Shown: one piece after another, positions 10,765-21,990 of the stretch
How the letters are laid out: the number at the start of each line of letters is the position of its first letter
Numbering within the stretch: position 1 is the first letter of the stretch
Assembly (NCBI GenBank): GCA_017165825.1
Contig: CM029393.1
Span: 7,926,893 to 7,990,892, forward strand
Direction: 5' to 3'
Origin: Hepsetus odoe
Taxonomy: Eukaryota > Chordata > Actinopteri > Characiformes > Hepsetidae
DNA length: 64,000 bases
Notes under the pieces: model-generated
The model's input: the letters and a program-made list of their open reading frames with translations, nothing else
Told to the model about the DNA's origin: nothing
Databases searched by the model: none
Made by a program: the position numbers and the translations under genes

Positions 10765-13218
10765 AGCGGTTGCTGTTTTATATCTACAACACTGGACTAC
10801 AAGTGCGATTCATAACAGAGGATTTCTCTTAAAATTAGTGCAATTAATTTGTGTTTTTGGTTAATGGTTTCATTAAAGCTGTTTATTTACTGCTTAAATA
10901 AAGAACGGAGATCATTGAATAGGGGGGTTTTAACAAGAAGTCCCATGAAGAGCATAATTATGCCACCTGCAAGCAGCACAATGCAGTATGTTGGAACATC
11001 TGTGCATCCTATCATGTTGCTTTAACTATAGAAACAGAGGATTGTTCAAACAAATGAACTAGAAGATTCTTAGACTGGACCGTCACAGATTGGCAATGTG
11101 ATAATGTGGGCTCTAAACACATTAAAGATTACCAAAATTCTTACCACAACAACATCACCTCAACACCTCCTCAGGTCTGACTTTTCATTCATTTTGCAAT
11201 CACTTTTTCTTTCCTTTAATTTCTTTTCCTACAGAAACCTCCAGGATAGGAAGCTCCATACTGAGAAGAAACTTTGGGTTGGAGCTGGGAGCGCAAGGCA
11301 AAGTGCACAACACAACTGGAAGAAAATATGTATTACATGATGTGGATACGATTACATCATCAATAAACAGAAGGTCTTAGCAAATCCACATCCACGGTAC
11401 AGGTCATGACATACAGCTCCCTCATCTTAGGTCTAAAACCTGGGAACTGTCATGGCAGGTGGCATCAGCAAGGAAACATCCTTCATTATGCATACAAACT
11501 GGTAGCAGTTTAACACATTTATTCCAGTATGGGAAAAGCAGGGAAGGCAAACAATGGAAACTAAGGACTCCAAGGTATGTCATTCACATTGAAGACTTCT
11601 CAACTTCTCAATGTTCAGACCAGAACTGGAGGTGCTGAAAACTTTTGGTAAGCTTGAGAAAAAGGAAAAGTGACAAACTGTTCCAAAATCCCTCCATGCC
11701 AAGCAAAGTCAATTGTCGAGTGATCAGTTCTGGTTGTACCAAGAATTATGCACCATAAAAATATTAAATGGCTGCATTTTTTATATAATGCATAATTCAT
11801 TTTGGTTTTAAGTCTGGATGAATGTTGTTCGCCCAGACTATAAGCACCAGAAAAATTGATTTTCATGAAGGTGGAACAAAGGAGAGACTTGGTTTTATAG
11901 AGAAAAACCAGGCTCGACCTTGGGCTCTCAACAGCATCATACCTTGTGATGGTTATGTAATAGAGCCGCTCTCACCTTGAAAGCTCTTTCTACCATTTAA
12001 TGAAGATCTTTATGGTGAGAAGCTTCTGGGAAACATTGGCCCATGTCACAATTACATATTGTGACTGATACCTTATTAAACAATGTTGGTCACAAGACTT
12101 GAACTAGGCCTGGCAGAAGCTCCCTGCACAGTTAATGCTGCTAATTATGTTGAGGCTAGAGAGTCACCAGACTCTTTCTTTCTGCTCAGGGCTTAATTAT
12201 GACCTTGGTATGCATGTCTGATGAAACGCATTTAACTTCAGCTAAACTTTCTGTTCTCCAGCAATGTGCCACTAAGTACCAGCCTACAGAAGCATGTCTC
12301 ACTGGCTTCTCTGGCATCACATTAATGAGCATGAAAATGAACAGCTTTCTAAATGGGTCTCATGCCACCCTGGGGTGACAGCGGGCCACAGACGTGGCAC
12401 TTTTGCTCAAAGATAATGCATTTCACACCATCGCACACATGAAACCTTCGGCATGTGACATCCGTGTTCGGCTCTGCATTAGGCATCCACGGCTTATTAG
12501 CAAATAGCTATAGGAAAGCCATTAGCAGCGTGCACAGAGGAAAGGACATGTATACTCTGCCTAATTTTATCTCAAAGCGGCGAAGTGGCTTTTGATTGAA
12601 ATCGCATTCACACAGTGCAGATTCTCAATGATGCATTTTCTCCAGAACACCACTCTGAGCATGACAGAACTAAAGAATATACATATATTTTCCTGGAATT
12701 TACACTTTACAGGTTACACACGATGTGTGATCTTGAGGTCCTTGTAACACTTGTATGGGTTACACCATGGAAAGCCCTTTCTTAGACATTTGGCTTAAAA
12801 ATGGGACAAAAGTCTAAATTATTGACGTTGCGTTCAATAATTTAGCGTCGTTGAAACGTAAGCATGTCAGACTGTCACCAATCTGTCTGCTCTCATGTAT
12901 TTTAATGTCTTCAACAGAGGCTTATTGTAGCTGGCACGGCTTAGAACGACTCCAAATTAAAGAATGGCACAGGCATGCATCCCTGGAGAGTCAAGAACCT
13001 CTAAGGATAATGGACGAACGCGAGATGCTGCTTAACAATTCAAGGACAAATAAAACAAGATGGTGCACATGTCTTTGTACTCGGAGGTAGACGTTGGAAC
13101 TGAGGGCAGCAACAAGAACGAGACAAGGTGCGGCTAAATCGATCCAGTAGGTTTAAGACTGAACCCACGTGTCATGTTTAAAGTACCAAACGTGGAGAAG
13201 CAGGGTTTAGTTATTATT
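10765..13218. other. Unique sequence, possible regulatory blocks
   Basis: No gene recognised. Around 12120-12640 the sequence is repeat-free and evenly complex, with blocks such as GCTGCTAATTATGTTGAGG and TTAGCAAATAGCTATAGG. This looks like conserved non-coding DNA but is untested. Confidence 0.3.
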
Positions 13219-13378
13219 AGTGCAAGTGACTATTCTTATTGTGAAACGCAGCAAAGCTGCCCGGGGAGCAATGATGGGGACAGTACCTTGCTCAAGGGTA
13301 CCTCAGGGCAACCTACTGGTGAGGGAATCGAACAATCTTCCGATCCGGGGCCAGCTCCCTAACCACTAGGCCACCGCT
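13219..13378 (-). mobile_element. tRNA-derived SINE family A, copy 3 (internally deleted)
   Basis: On the minus strand: head AGCGGTGGCCTAGTGGTTAGG, a shortened B-box region, CCAGTAGGTTGCCCTGAGG, TACCCTTGAGCAAGGTACTG and CTCCCCGGGCAGC, jumping directly to the TTTCACAATAAGAA tail. About 70 bp of the 3' body is missing, between GCTCCCCGGGC and the tail. Confidence 0.85.
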
Positions 13379-14754
13379 ATACTTTGAATAGAAAAAGTGG
13401 ACAGAGAGTATCAGAAGCGTTACTTTATATTTGCTTTTGTTGCTTTTTTAAAAACTGTTTCTTTAATTTTGCTTTAACAATGTATTCATTTCTAGTCTCC
13501 TTTAACTTTTAAATACTTTTCCATTTGCATTTGTAAAGCACTAGATTGAACGTGTGTATAAAAGGTGCTACATAAATAAACTTGCCTCGTCTTGCCTTTA
13601 GAAAAGAATGATTAACCCAGCTCTACGTTTGTTCCGATACTAACCCCAGTCATTGAAGCGGTCCACTCCGGGCCTATCACCTTATTGATGCATAGCACAT
13701 TCGGCAACTCCGCTGGAGTGAAAACACAAAACAAAGGCACCCATCACAGGTTTGCACAAAGGGAAAGCCCACTTCTTTACAACGTGACAATGTAATAAAG
13801 CCGGCGTTTATGGAATTCTCAAGCTGTGTACACATTTCCAGTAAATAATCCTTGTCACCTAATCTCTTCAAGTTTCTCAAAGAGAGACGGCGACGAACAG
13901 GGTAGTACAAAAGCAGGGATGCTGGAGAAATGCCGCTGTTCTTCAGTGTTCCTGGTGGGCCTTAGCTTTCTCTACACGTGCCACTGAATGTTCTCACAAG
14001 CAAATGGAAAGCTCTGAGAGTCTGTGGGCATCTGAGATAAAAAATGCTTAAGACTTGCAGGTCCTAATTCAAAGCAGACGCATAATAGCGCAGCTAAAGA
14101 ATATGATGTGGCGGGGCGAAGAATCGCAGAGACAGAGGAATAATGGTGCTGTGGTGGCTCTTCCGCAACACATGGGGAATTGGATTAGCTCTGGAGAGAA
14201 AGACTTTAACTGAATTTAAATGTTTGTGAGTTGTTGTCGATGTTGGTCAGGGCCCAGCCTGTCAAAGATGCTGATGCTGATTTTCAGGGTCTAAAAAATT
14301 CAATATCAGCCCATTTTATGTGATTAAAATTCATATAAATCCCAACAGTTTCATCTTAAATAATATACAGTTTGTAAGGCTGAGCTGGAGCTTCCAGACA
14401 TCCTTCGTTCTTAGTTTGGTTTGATTCTGTTAACTTTGAATTTTCCCATGTTTCTGCAGTTTTCTGCTAACCCATATCGGCTATTATCTTCATGTTAGGG
14501 TGTTCTAATTAAATTATAATATTTATTATAAGTTTTGGGATATCAAGGTCAGGTAATTTTTGATTTTGCTATGCATTTGAGTCTTACATGAAATTTTTGG
14601 GGGATTTTCAGCTTTTATTTCCTGGTGTTTACTTCTTGATGTCAAAATATATAAATATCTAAATTGCATTTTGTACCTGACCACTCAGTTTTTCAAGTAT
14701 TGGAGCATCTTTTGATCTCAAATCCAAATGTCTCTCCAAATATCTTCTATTCAA
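13379..14754. other. Unique sequence, nothing recognised
   Basis: No gene or repeat recognised. The stretch 14230-14750 is AT-rich and repeat-poor. Confidence 0.4.
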
Positions 14755-15005
14755 AAAGTGAAAGTGACAACCCTTGTCATTGCGAGGTCACAGCACAGCA
14801 CACGTGAACCACAACAAAATTGGACCTCTGCATTTAACCCATGAACACAAACACCATGCAGCAGTGGCTATTGAAAGCACCCGGGGAGCAGTGATGGGGA
14901 CGGTTCCTTGCTCAAGGGTACCTCAGGGCAACCTACTGGTGAGGGAATCAAACCCACAATCTTCCGATGCAGGAGCAACTCCCTCACCACTTGGCCACCA
15001 CTACC
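14755..15005 (-). mobile_element. tRNA-derived SINE family A, copy 4
   Basis: Full-length minus-strand copy: head GGGGTAGTGGTGGCCAAGTGG, B box GGGTTTGATTCCC, complete body and the tail AATGACAAGGGTTGTCACTTTCACTT. It belongs to the subfamily with ATGGGTTAAATGCAGAGGTCC and ATTTTGTTGTGGTTCA in the tail, as in the copies at 15.8 and 28.2 kb. Confidence 0.92.
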
Positions 15006-15007
15006 CC

Positions 15008-15180
15008 AGGCCTCTGGATTTAACCAATGCAAACACCATGCAGCAGTGGGCAAAGCGCCCAGGGAGCAGTGATGGGGAAGGTACCTTGCTCAAGGGTACC
15101 TCAGGGCAACCTAGCCCTGGGGAATCGAACCCACAATCTTCAGATGCGATGGCAACTCCCTAACCACTAAGCCACCGCTG
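15008..15180 (-). mobile_element. tRNA-derived SINE family A, copy 5 (tandem with copy 4)
   Basis: Minus-strand copy lying head to tail with copy 4, with no more than a few bases between them. It has the head CCAGCGGTGGCTTAGTGG and full body, and ends inside the tail at GTTAAATCCAGAGG. It therefore lacks the last 60 or so bp including GTCACTTTCACTTT. The arrangement looks like a SINE dimer or an insertion into the tail of a neighbouring copy. Confidence 0.88.
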
Positions 15181-15826
15181 GACTATTCATATCCATCCTT
15201 ATTGACCAGATTTTGTTGATGCCAATAAACCTCTGGAGCCTTAATCAGTCAGTTTTCTCAGCCGATGTACTGGCCAGGCAATCGCCTTCTTTTGGCAGCA
15301 GTGTAGCGCAAAAACATGTATGTTTCAAACACACACAGAAGCCCTTGAACTTTATTACAGATTAATTTTGTGTGGAGTTATTTGGGAATATTGTAGACTA
15401 AAGAGAATATCATTTCACTATGTAAATTAAGAAGGCTCGGGTGAATGTAGTGTGGAAGAGAAAAGTGGCAAAATAACTCCTGTGCATTAACATTTCTGAG
15501 CGCTGGCAAATGAATAAGGTACTATATTTCAAATGGAACTTGAGCTGAGACAGTGAGACAGCTCTTCAAGGTGGTGCAAAGGTGAAGCTCTACTCCCTCA
15601 GAGAACAAAGAGCATATTAAATATGGTAGTGTAATTGAAAGCTACACGAACAGCTACAGTAGTAAGCATATGTTGGCCTTAGGCAGCTTGCACTAACTGA
15701 TCCCCATTAGCTTTTACAGATTGTTACACTAGTCATTTTGGTCAGCTAGTGACCTTACAGCGAGATGGTCCTGGATAAGGACGCTTGGGTTCTTTTTTGT
15801 GGATTGTGTATTAAGGATGGATGTGA
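15181..15826. other. Unique sequence, nothing recognised
   Basis: No gene, RNA or repeat family recognised between the SINE pair and the next SINE. Confidence 0.4.
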
Positions 15827-16074
15827 GGGCAGCGGTGGCCTAGCGGTTAGGGCGTTAGCCGCATGATCGGAGGATCGGGGATTCAAACCCCTTCCCAATA
15901 GGTTGCCCTGAGGTACCCTTGAGCAAGGTACCGTCCCCGTCACTGCTCCCCGGGCGCTTTCAATAGCTGCCCACTGCTGCATGGGTTTGAGTGTGCATGG
16001 GTTAAATGCAGAGGTCCAATTTCGTTGTGGTTCATGTGTGCTGTGCAATGACAAGGGTTGTCACTTTCACTTTC
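15827..16074 (+). mobile_element. tRNA-derived SINE family A, copy 6
   Basis: One of the best copies: head GGGCAGCGGTGGCCTAGCGG, TTAGGGCGTTAGCC, B box GGGGATTCAAACCCC, then GCCCTGAGGTACCCTTGAGC, ACTGCTCCCCGGGCGC and the tail ACAAGGGTTGTCACTTTCAC. A pyrimidine-rich TTTC run follows the tail. It can serve as a family reference. Confidence 0.95.
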
Positions 16075-16145
16075 TTTTTCTTTTTTTTTCTCCCTGGTTT
16101 CCATCAGATTCATCCAAGAGTCCATACGAATAAAGGACTGCAGGA

Positions 16146-16256
16146 GTGGACGGGCAACCTGTCCAGGGTGTTCCTCCCTTTTTTTTGCCCTAAGAGTGCT
16201 GTTATAGTCCCCTAGATCCCTGATTAGAATAAGCGGTACAAAAGATGGATGGATGC
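16146..16256 (+). mobile_element. Family C SINE 3' fragment
   Basis: Blocks GGCAACCTGTCCAGGGTG, TTTTGCCCTAAGAG and CCTGATTAGAATAAGCGGTA match the 3' body seen at 26.5 kb (GGCGACCTGTCCAAGGTG, TTTTGCCCTGTGAG, CCCTAATTAGGACAAGCG). The head is absent, and a short GATGGATGG run follows. Confidence 0.7.
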
Positions 16257-17491
16257 ATTGATGGATTGTGAAAGGCAATTGGTGAAGAGAACGCATCAAT
16301 CATAAATGCCTCCCAAACATGTTGCAACAAATCCAACAATCTTATCATGTTGGTATCTGCTAAGAATTTTCTAGTATGCTAAATCAAACAAGACTCAAGT
16401 TCAAACAAAAAACTTCAAATATCAGGACAGGTCCTGCCACAGACAGTTTACAAAGTGAGGCAAGAAAGCACTGCCCAGCCCTGCAACACTATGTGGCATT
16501 GACACTGCCCACGCAAAAGCCATCAGCCTGTGAAATGTGGTGGCTAATGCCTGAGCAATTCCACCCGACACAATCTGTGAATAAATCTCAGCTGGGGGAG
16601 GAAAATAAATATATAAAGGAAAAAAATTGCTCATCCACAAAGCTGGCCCGCATGATCCCACCTTTACCACCGAAAAGATGAGGCAGGCTGTTCGCTACCT
16701 GCTATCCCTGCAAAGTGTGCCTGCTAGCGCTTGGGGGTTGAGCTTCATCCTATATACAGGCCTAAAGGGGGGTCGTGGTGTGTATTTGGAACGCTGCCAG
16801 ACATCATCATCTTCATCTTTTAGGCCCTCGCTCCAACCAAAAGATGAAAGAGTGTGCTTACTTTTTCTTCCTGCTGCAGTTTCACTTGTCAGAAAACATC
16901 AAAACCCGGTTGCGGGTTAAACTCGGATGACTTCCATGCTTTGTTGTTTATGGCCGCGTCCAATTCATCCCACCTACCGCTGGGCTTCAAATATATGTGT
17001 CCAACTCCAGACAGAAGATTACACATTTGGGTACAACTGGCAGAAGTTCTGGGATCTTTTTTATCTTAATTATTAACCAGGCCACAGCCTAGATGGCAGC
17101 ATCTGCATAAGTATTCCATTTGCGTTTACGGCCAGTGCCTCTGCTTTTAATGGCAGGCTGCCAGTGTATAAGTTAATGCGTGTACAAATCAAACCGACCC
17201 TGAGGTTGTCAGAATCAATCCCATCTACAGCTGATAACACTCAGGATGTCATGTGCCAGGGTCCTGGGGACTTGGGCCAGATCTTCCTGTGATCATCCTA
17301 CATTTTTGTGAAAGTCTCCAGGGAGTGAATTTGAAAGGAGTGCATCGTTTTTTGTAGGAAGACACAGGAAACTGCGCTGTCAGAGAAAACTGCCTGCGGT
17401 CCAGTCAGAAACAATATCAGAAGCATGAAAATCAGGTGTGTGCTTTAGAGTGTGTGCTCATCAAAGGTCAATTGCATTGAAATAGTATCCC
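16257..17491. other. Unique sequence
   Basis: No gene recognised. Opposing open frames at 16376-16681 (plus) and 16422-16670 (minus) overlap, lack domains and are treated as chance. Confidence 0.4.
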
Positions 17492-17586
17492 AAAGCTGAG
17501 GTTACAGTTTAAAGCTGAGGTTACAGTTTAAAGCTGAGGTTACAGTTTAAAGCTGGGGTTACAGTTTAAAGCTGGGGTTACAGTTG
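17492..17586. repeat. 19-bp minisatellite, five units
   Basis: Five head-to-tail copies of AAAGCTGAGGTTACAGTTT start at 17492, 17511, 17530, 17549 and 17568. The first three read CTGAGG. The last two share CTGGGG, and the final copy ends AGTTG. The shared variant in the last two units suggests the array grew by unit duplication after that change. Confidence 0.97.
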
Positions 17587-18263
17587 AAAACCATCCCATC
17601 TTTGTTGCCATTTGTTTATGTTTGGCAAGAGAAAAACCTGAGCAATGCATCAAGTAACTCAGTAGGCATTCTTGCAATTATGCAGACGCTTTTGAAGGTG
17701 TGCCTTCATAACTCCATAGCTTTCTGCTGCATTACATCAGTGCAACTGACCGCAAGCCTTTGAGGATGCTATATTTAGATTCAGCACCTGCTTGCTAAAC
17801 ACCATTTTTGCCATTCTAGTGTCTGGGAGTGTGCCACTTATGCGAAGTAAGAGTATGAGAGATTAATAACTGTCATTTTCAATCTGGGATAATACAAAGT
17901 TTATAGAGTTCAGACGTTTTTGTTTTCTTTTTTGCTTTTTCCAAAGCTCCAACCAGGTGTGGAGGGCTACACGGTCAGATGTCGATATGTATTGCCTTCG
18001 GTTTTGTGTCCGTGTTGAGTCCTTTTCTCTGCAGAGCGTTGAACCAAGCCAGCCAGACAGCAAGGGGCTTCTCTCAATGGCTCCCATTGTTTGAGAGAAA
18101 ACAGGTGTGCAAATAGCTTTGGCATGGTATTATGCAGCTGTTGCAGTGGAGTACATGTACTCCATTCCACTAAGAGAGAGAGAGGTTATTGAAATGGCAT
18201 AAAATAACACAGAGGATGGGATGCGCTCTGGCAAACCAGAAATGCTAGATTTGTGCAGCAATA
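17587..18263. other. Unique sequence with a short palindrome
   Basis: No gene recognised. A perfect 18-bp palindrome, TGGAGTACATGTACTCCA, lies at 18147-18164. A short AGAGAGAGAG run follows near 18174. Confidence 0.45.
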
Positions 18264-18388
18264 CCAGACCAGCCGGTTACCCTGAGATACCCTTGAGCAA
18301 GGTACTGTGCTCATCACTGCTCCCCAGATGCTAGATAGAGTTGCCCCCTGCTGTAGTGTGTATGGGTTATAGCAGAGCTTGCATTTGA
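18264..18388 (+). mobile_element. tRNA-derived SINE family A, copy 7, 5' part of a composite
   Basis: Head-less body: CAGCCGGTTACCCTGAGATA, CCTTGAGCAAGGTACTG, CATCACTGCTCCCCAG, TGCCCCCTGCTG and GTGTATGGGTTATAGCAGAG. It breaks off inside the tail where the tRNA-Asp-like sequence starts. The tail segment GTGTATGGGT...CAGAG (18358-18386) is present again after the tRNA at 18465-18493. Confidence 0.8.
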
Positions 18389-18460
18389 TCCTTGTTAGTA
18401 TAGTGGACAGTATCGCCGCCTGTCACGTGAAAGCCCGGGGTTCGAGTCCCTGACAGGGCA
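18389..18460 (+). tRNA. tRNA-Asp(GTC)-like sequence, probably a pseudogene or SINE head
   Basis: Seventy-two bases match eukaryotic tRNA-Asp along the whole length. There is an A box TTAGTATAGTGG, an anticodon loop CTGTCAC with anticodon GTC at 18422-18424, a B box GGTTCGAGTCC and a T stem CGGGG/CCCTG. Acceptor pairs 2 to 7 form (one is a wobble), but position 1 (T) faces C. The anticodon stem GCCGC/GTGAA has two mismatched pairs at its outer end. No CCA is encoded. It sits inside a SINE family A tail flanked by about 29-bp imperfect duplicates of that tail, and a T7 run at 18517-18523 could stop pol III. It could be a retroposed tRNA or the head of a composite SINE. Confidence 0.75.
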
Positions 18461-18525
18461 TGCTGTGTATGGGTGAAAAGCAGAGGTTTCATTGTGTTCC
18501 GTCGTGCTCACTTCACTTTTTTTGT
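18461..18525 (+). mobile_element. SINE family A tail following the tRNA-Asp-like sequence
   Basis: GTGTATGGGTGAAAAGCAGA, GGTTTCATTGTGTTCCGTCG and CTCACTTCACTTTTTTT repeat the family A tail already begun upstream of the tRNA. The tRNA-Asp plus this short tail could be a separate unit that landed in, or was copied next to, the older SINE. Confidence 0.7.
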
Positions 18526-19690
18526 TCTACTGCTTTCATACAGTTTCTTGTTGCATGTCACTCCCCCTCAGCATTGATCTGTGAGGGCAAAGGCCAAGAT
18601 GCATCATCTGCAAAGGATATGAAGCCTGGCACAGTGAATGTTTGGCGAGAACACTGCTGCTCTGAATACCAGTGCGCCGACAATAAAAGAAGTCCAACAG
18701 TGGGAGCAATGGCATTTATGAGAGTCTGGACATGTTGCCAAGTAATGTTTATGCAAGGTAGACCACTCAGTGACCAAGAAGGTGGAAGGTCACAGATTGT
18801 TCTTTGGTCCTCTATTGTTTCGAACTTATTTTCAAGGCCAAACGGTGCTATACATCATCTATTAAAATCCAGGAGAAGTCAGTCAGTGATACAGTAATGG
18901 CCCAAGCACCTAGAGCAGTTGGAGAAAACTGAAGTACTTCTACAAACAGACCCTTAGAAACCTTCTGAGAGAGTAAGCAGAGGTTAACAGAGGACAGCAA
19001 TATGATGGATTGGAACAGAAATGCTGGCTAATAAACTCTTGGCTCAGATCCCCCCTCTCTACGAAAGGAAAACTACAGGGATTGCTGTCCTCTGCTTTCT
19101 TTGCTTTTTACTACCCTAAAGTGCCACACCGGGGACATTTAACTTTCATTAATGTGGCCCGCTGACAGCTGATCCAGCATCTCTTTCTGTCTTTCTACTC
19201 CCATCTAGATAAGCATTGGGGGATGGCAGGTACACAGCAGGGAGTTCATGCTGCAAAGGTGGTGGCAACTGTACTTGCGCAACATTCCCAGCATGGCTGC
19301 TCCTCTGGGCACAGAGCATGTGGCTAGCCCAGCTGCTTTAATGAGGTGATTAAAACCAGATCAGGTGGGATAGCCACTGAAGAGACCAGAGCCCCTCTAT
19401 GACCTCAAACCCGGTGTACTCCAACAACCCGTACGGCAAGGAGAGATGTTGCAGTTCGATGTGATGCTGTTCATATTCAGCAACGCATCCATTATAACAG
19501 CCTAAATATGCAGACAGGATTGAGGTTTCATTTCTGAGCAGTCCTTTCTTCAGGTCCATTACACATTCACTGATGCGCTCCGAGTTCTTGAGCACACACC
19601 TTAGGCCCCTTCATCTGATGCTTTCGTTCGTCCTCATTAGTGAGTGCTGGTGAAGGAGTTTCTGGACAAAAAGTGTTTTATTCTACTTTA
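18526..19690. other. Unique sequence
   Basis: No gene recognised. The open frame 18460-18897 begins in the SINE tail and has no recognisable domain. Confidence 0.4.
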
Positions 19691-19719
19691 TCCAGGGCTT
19701 ATCCGGAAAGAAATAGGTC

Positions 19720-19758
19720 ACTCTGGATAAGAGCATCTGCCAAATGCTATAAATGCAT
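19720..19758 (+). mobile_element. V-SINE-type tail fragment
   Basis: CTCTGGATAAGAGCATCTGC then CAAATGCTATAAATG matches the tail of the element at 10563-10762. Only the 3' end is present. Confidence 0.65.
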
Positions 19759-19949
19759 GTTCGACTAAAGGAATTCTCCAAGGTTTTGTTAGTCATTGAA
19801 CTTGTCAAAATTAAAAGATCATTTATGATTAAAAAAATCCAGCCATTGTTAGAATCTTACTTAAAGGCTACACTTTTACACCTTTTCCTGTGGCACTACA
19901 TATGTCTACCATTGCACTCTGGGTAACAGCATCTGTGGTTGATGTCATG

Positions 19950-20090
19950 GATTGTTGTATAGTGGGTGTTATCATCACCCTCCATGTAGCAGAGAGGGAT
20001 TCTAGCCCCCCGTCCAAACACAAGACATTATATCTTTAAGAGTCCTTGGGCAAGACTCCCAAAGCTATACTTCTACATCCTTAAACTGTA
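19950..20090 (+). mobile_element. Possible decayed tRNA-derived SINE
   Basis: GGATTGTTGTATAGTGGGTG resembles a tRNA A-box region and AGGGATTCTAGCCCC a decayed B box, at about the right spacing. GTCCTTGGGCAAGACTCCC follows, like the core of fish V-type SINEs. No tail is found, and divergence is high. Confidence 0.4.
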
Positions 20091-21756
20091 GTTCACCCTG
20101 TTTGTCTAACAGTTTAATATGATAGGATGCCTTTTCCTGGATTTGATCTGCTGTGAAAGCATCAAGGTCAGGTTCTCTAAGACAGAGTTATACACTCCTT
20201 TGTTAGCTTAATTGTATGAAGTGTTTCAGTAGGGAAAACTCTAGGCTGGGGTAAGGCATCCTTGTATTACACGGAAAACAGACGCTGAAATCCAGATTCT
20301 CTTTCTCATAATAGAAACACGGATCTCAAGTCATTTCAGCAAAGTGTAAAAGGACAGTTTCTGCTTTAGGCCTTGACAGAAAATTGTTTTGTATTGTGGT
20401 CATGTCATAGCAAATAAGACAATGGGAAACTAACCCAGAGATGAACCCGGTCTGCTGTTTATATTTGCTTTGCGAAGTTCTCTCATGTGCTCCAGTTTAA
20501 AGTGCGTCTGTGCACCTGATTACAGAAAGTGGAAGATGATTATGCAGGGTGAAGTTTGATCATGAAAGGCGCTTGTGGCCTTTCCTAACCAAAAAAAAAA
20601 GAAAAAAAAAGCTCTTGGTCTTTAATTTAATCCAGTGCTGGAACACATACTCACATCAAAGTGCACCTTGTACAGTAGTGCCATGGAAACCTTAAGTAAC
20701 TTCAAAGGGAATGTATCATTCCTCTCTCATATTTATTTATTTGTCATGCTTAATCATTTGCTTATTTTTCCCCTACAGTTCTCAATGCTGGGAAAACTAG
20801 AGGTATTCCTTAGTCCAGCATGAGAGGCGACTCAAGCCCTTGTCCTGCTGGGTTATGACAAGGTGTAAATACATAGTCACCCACAGTGCAGGGTGACTTT
20901 CAATAAAAATGTGAATATAACGCGTGCTGTAAAACGGCAGCTGAAGTTTATGCAGTAAGCTACTTTACACCCACTCAGCTTCAACCTAGAGTGTAAAATC
21001 AGGCAGAGATTGGCCTTGGTTGATTATCTAATTACAGTTTCAGCACCCCTAATCCACCATAATGGGAAAAAACAAACTCGAATCTGTCTGCATGATGAGC
21101 AAGAGGCCCCATAAGGGTGTCATGACAAGGCTAAGAGCGCCCTCTGTTGTTCAAACTTGCAGGTGCAATTGTATTTCTTTTACTTTTGGGTCTGTAAAGG
21201 AAACTTTATTAAATTATTTTCATATTTTGATTTAATGTAATATTATTGTTGCATATTATATAGATATCAGGAACTGATTATGGTAAATAACAGAAATTAA
21301 TCCCTAGTTATCCCTAGTTATTCCTAGAACTGATGTGAACGGTGTTGCCACGTTATATCTACATTTACAGTCCTTTATCCAGAGTGAGAGTTAAGGAAAG
21401 TTCAATTCACCGCTTAGGAGTAAAGAATGTTGAGTCTTGATGCATGTCTTCTGGTTTTGAGAAGTAAAAGATCAGCTCAGGCTGAGCTTGATGGCAAGGG
21501 GTGACCCATGGTCAACAGTTAAAGATCAAGATTTCCAAAAGCTGGAGCAGGTATGCATGAAATTTTGCAATATACGGTACTGTTTAAGGCCAAACCTCAT
21601 TTCTTTATTCTTTGTTTGGGAATCACCTTATTGGTGCAAATGTTTGGATTTTTTTTTTTTTTTATTCCTCTGTCTGATGTATTGAGAAGATCAAAGGAAA
21701 GAAATAGGATCACATGTTTTAATGTGACAGGCTCAAAAGTGTCAAAGACAAAACCC
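20091..21756. other. AT-rich unique sequence
   Basis: No gene recognised. It contains an A-rich run at 20590-20610 and a T run near 21649-21663. Confidence 0.4.
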
Positions 21757-21845
21757 TGAGACAACAACACTGTCCTTCAGGAAGATCTGGAGAACTGCTC
21801 AGGTACAGAGACTGGACTGAAAATGAGAGACAACAACACTGTCCT
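21757..21845 (+). repeat. 69-bp repeat family, locus 1 (about 1.3 units), fused to a SINE
   Basis: The unit GAGACAACAACACTGTCC, TTCAGGAAGATCTGGAGAAC, TGCTCAGGTACAGAGACTGG, ACTGAAAAT occurs once fully and once in part. At 21845 the second unit stops after ACTGTCCT and continues directly into the body of a head-less SINE family A copy. This is the only locus of the four without the longer element flanks seen at 23 and 31 kb. Confidence 0.9.
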
Positions 21846-21990
21846 GGAGGTACCGTCCCTGTCACTGCTCCCCAGGTGCTTTCAATAGCTGCCCCCTGCT
21901 GCACGTGTGTGTATGGATCAAACGCAAAGGTTGAATTTCGTTGTGTTGTGCTGTGCGACGTTTCACAATGACAAGAATTGTCACTTTCAA
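21846..21990 (+). mobile_element. tRNA-derived SINE family A, copy 8 (head missing)
   Basis: Starts abruptly at GGAGGTACCGTCCCTGTCAC and is otherwise complete to AATGACAAGAATTGTCACTT. The tRNA head and first body block are absent. The 5' edge joins the 69-bp repeat at 21845 with no spacer, as expected for a 5'-truncated retroposition event or a later deletion. Confidence 0.88.

Noticed and set aside
17492..17586. Telomere-like or CRISPR-like repeat
   Set aside because: The 19-bp units have no spacers and do not match TTAGGG.
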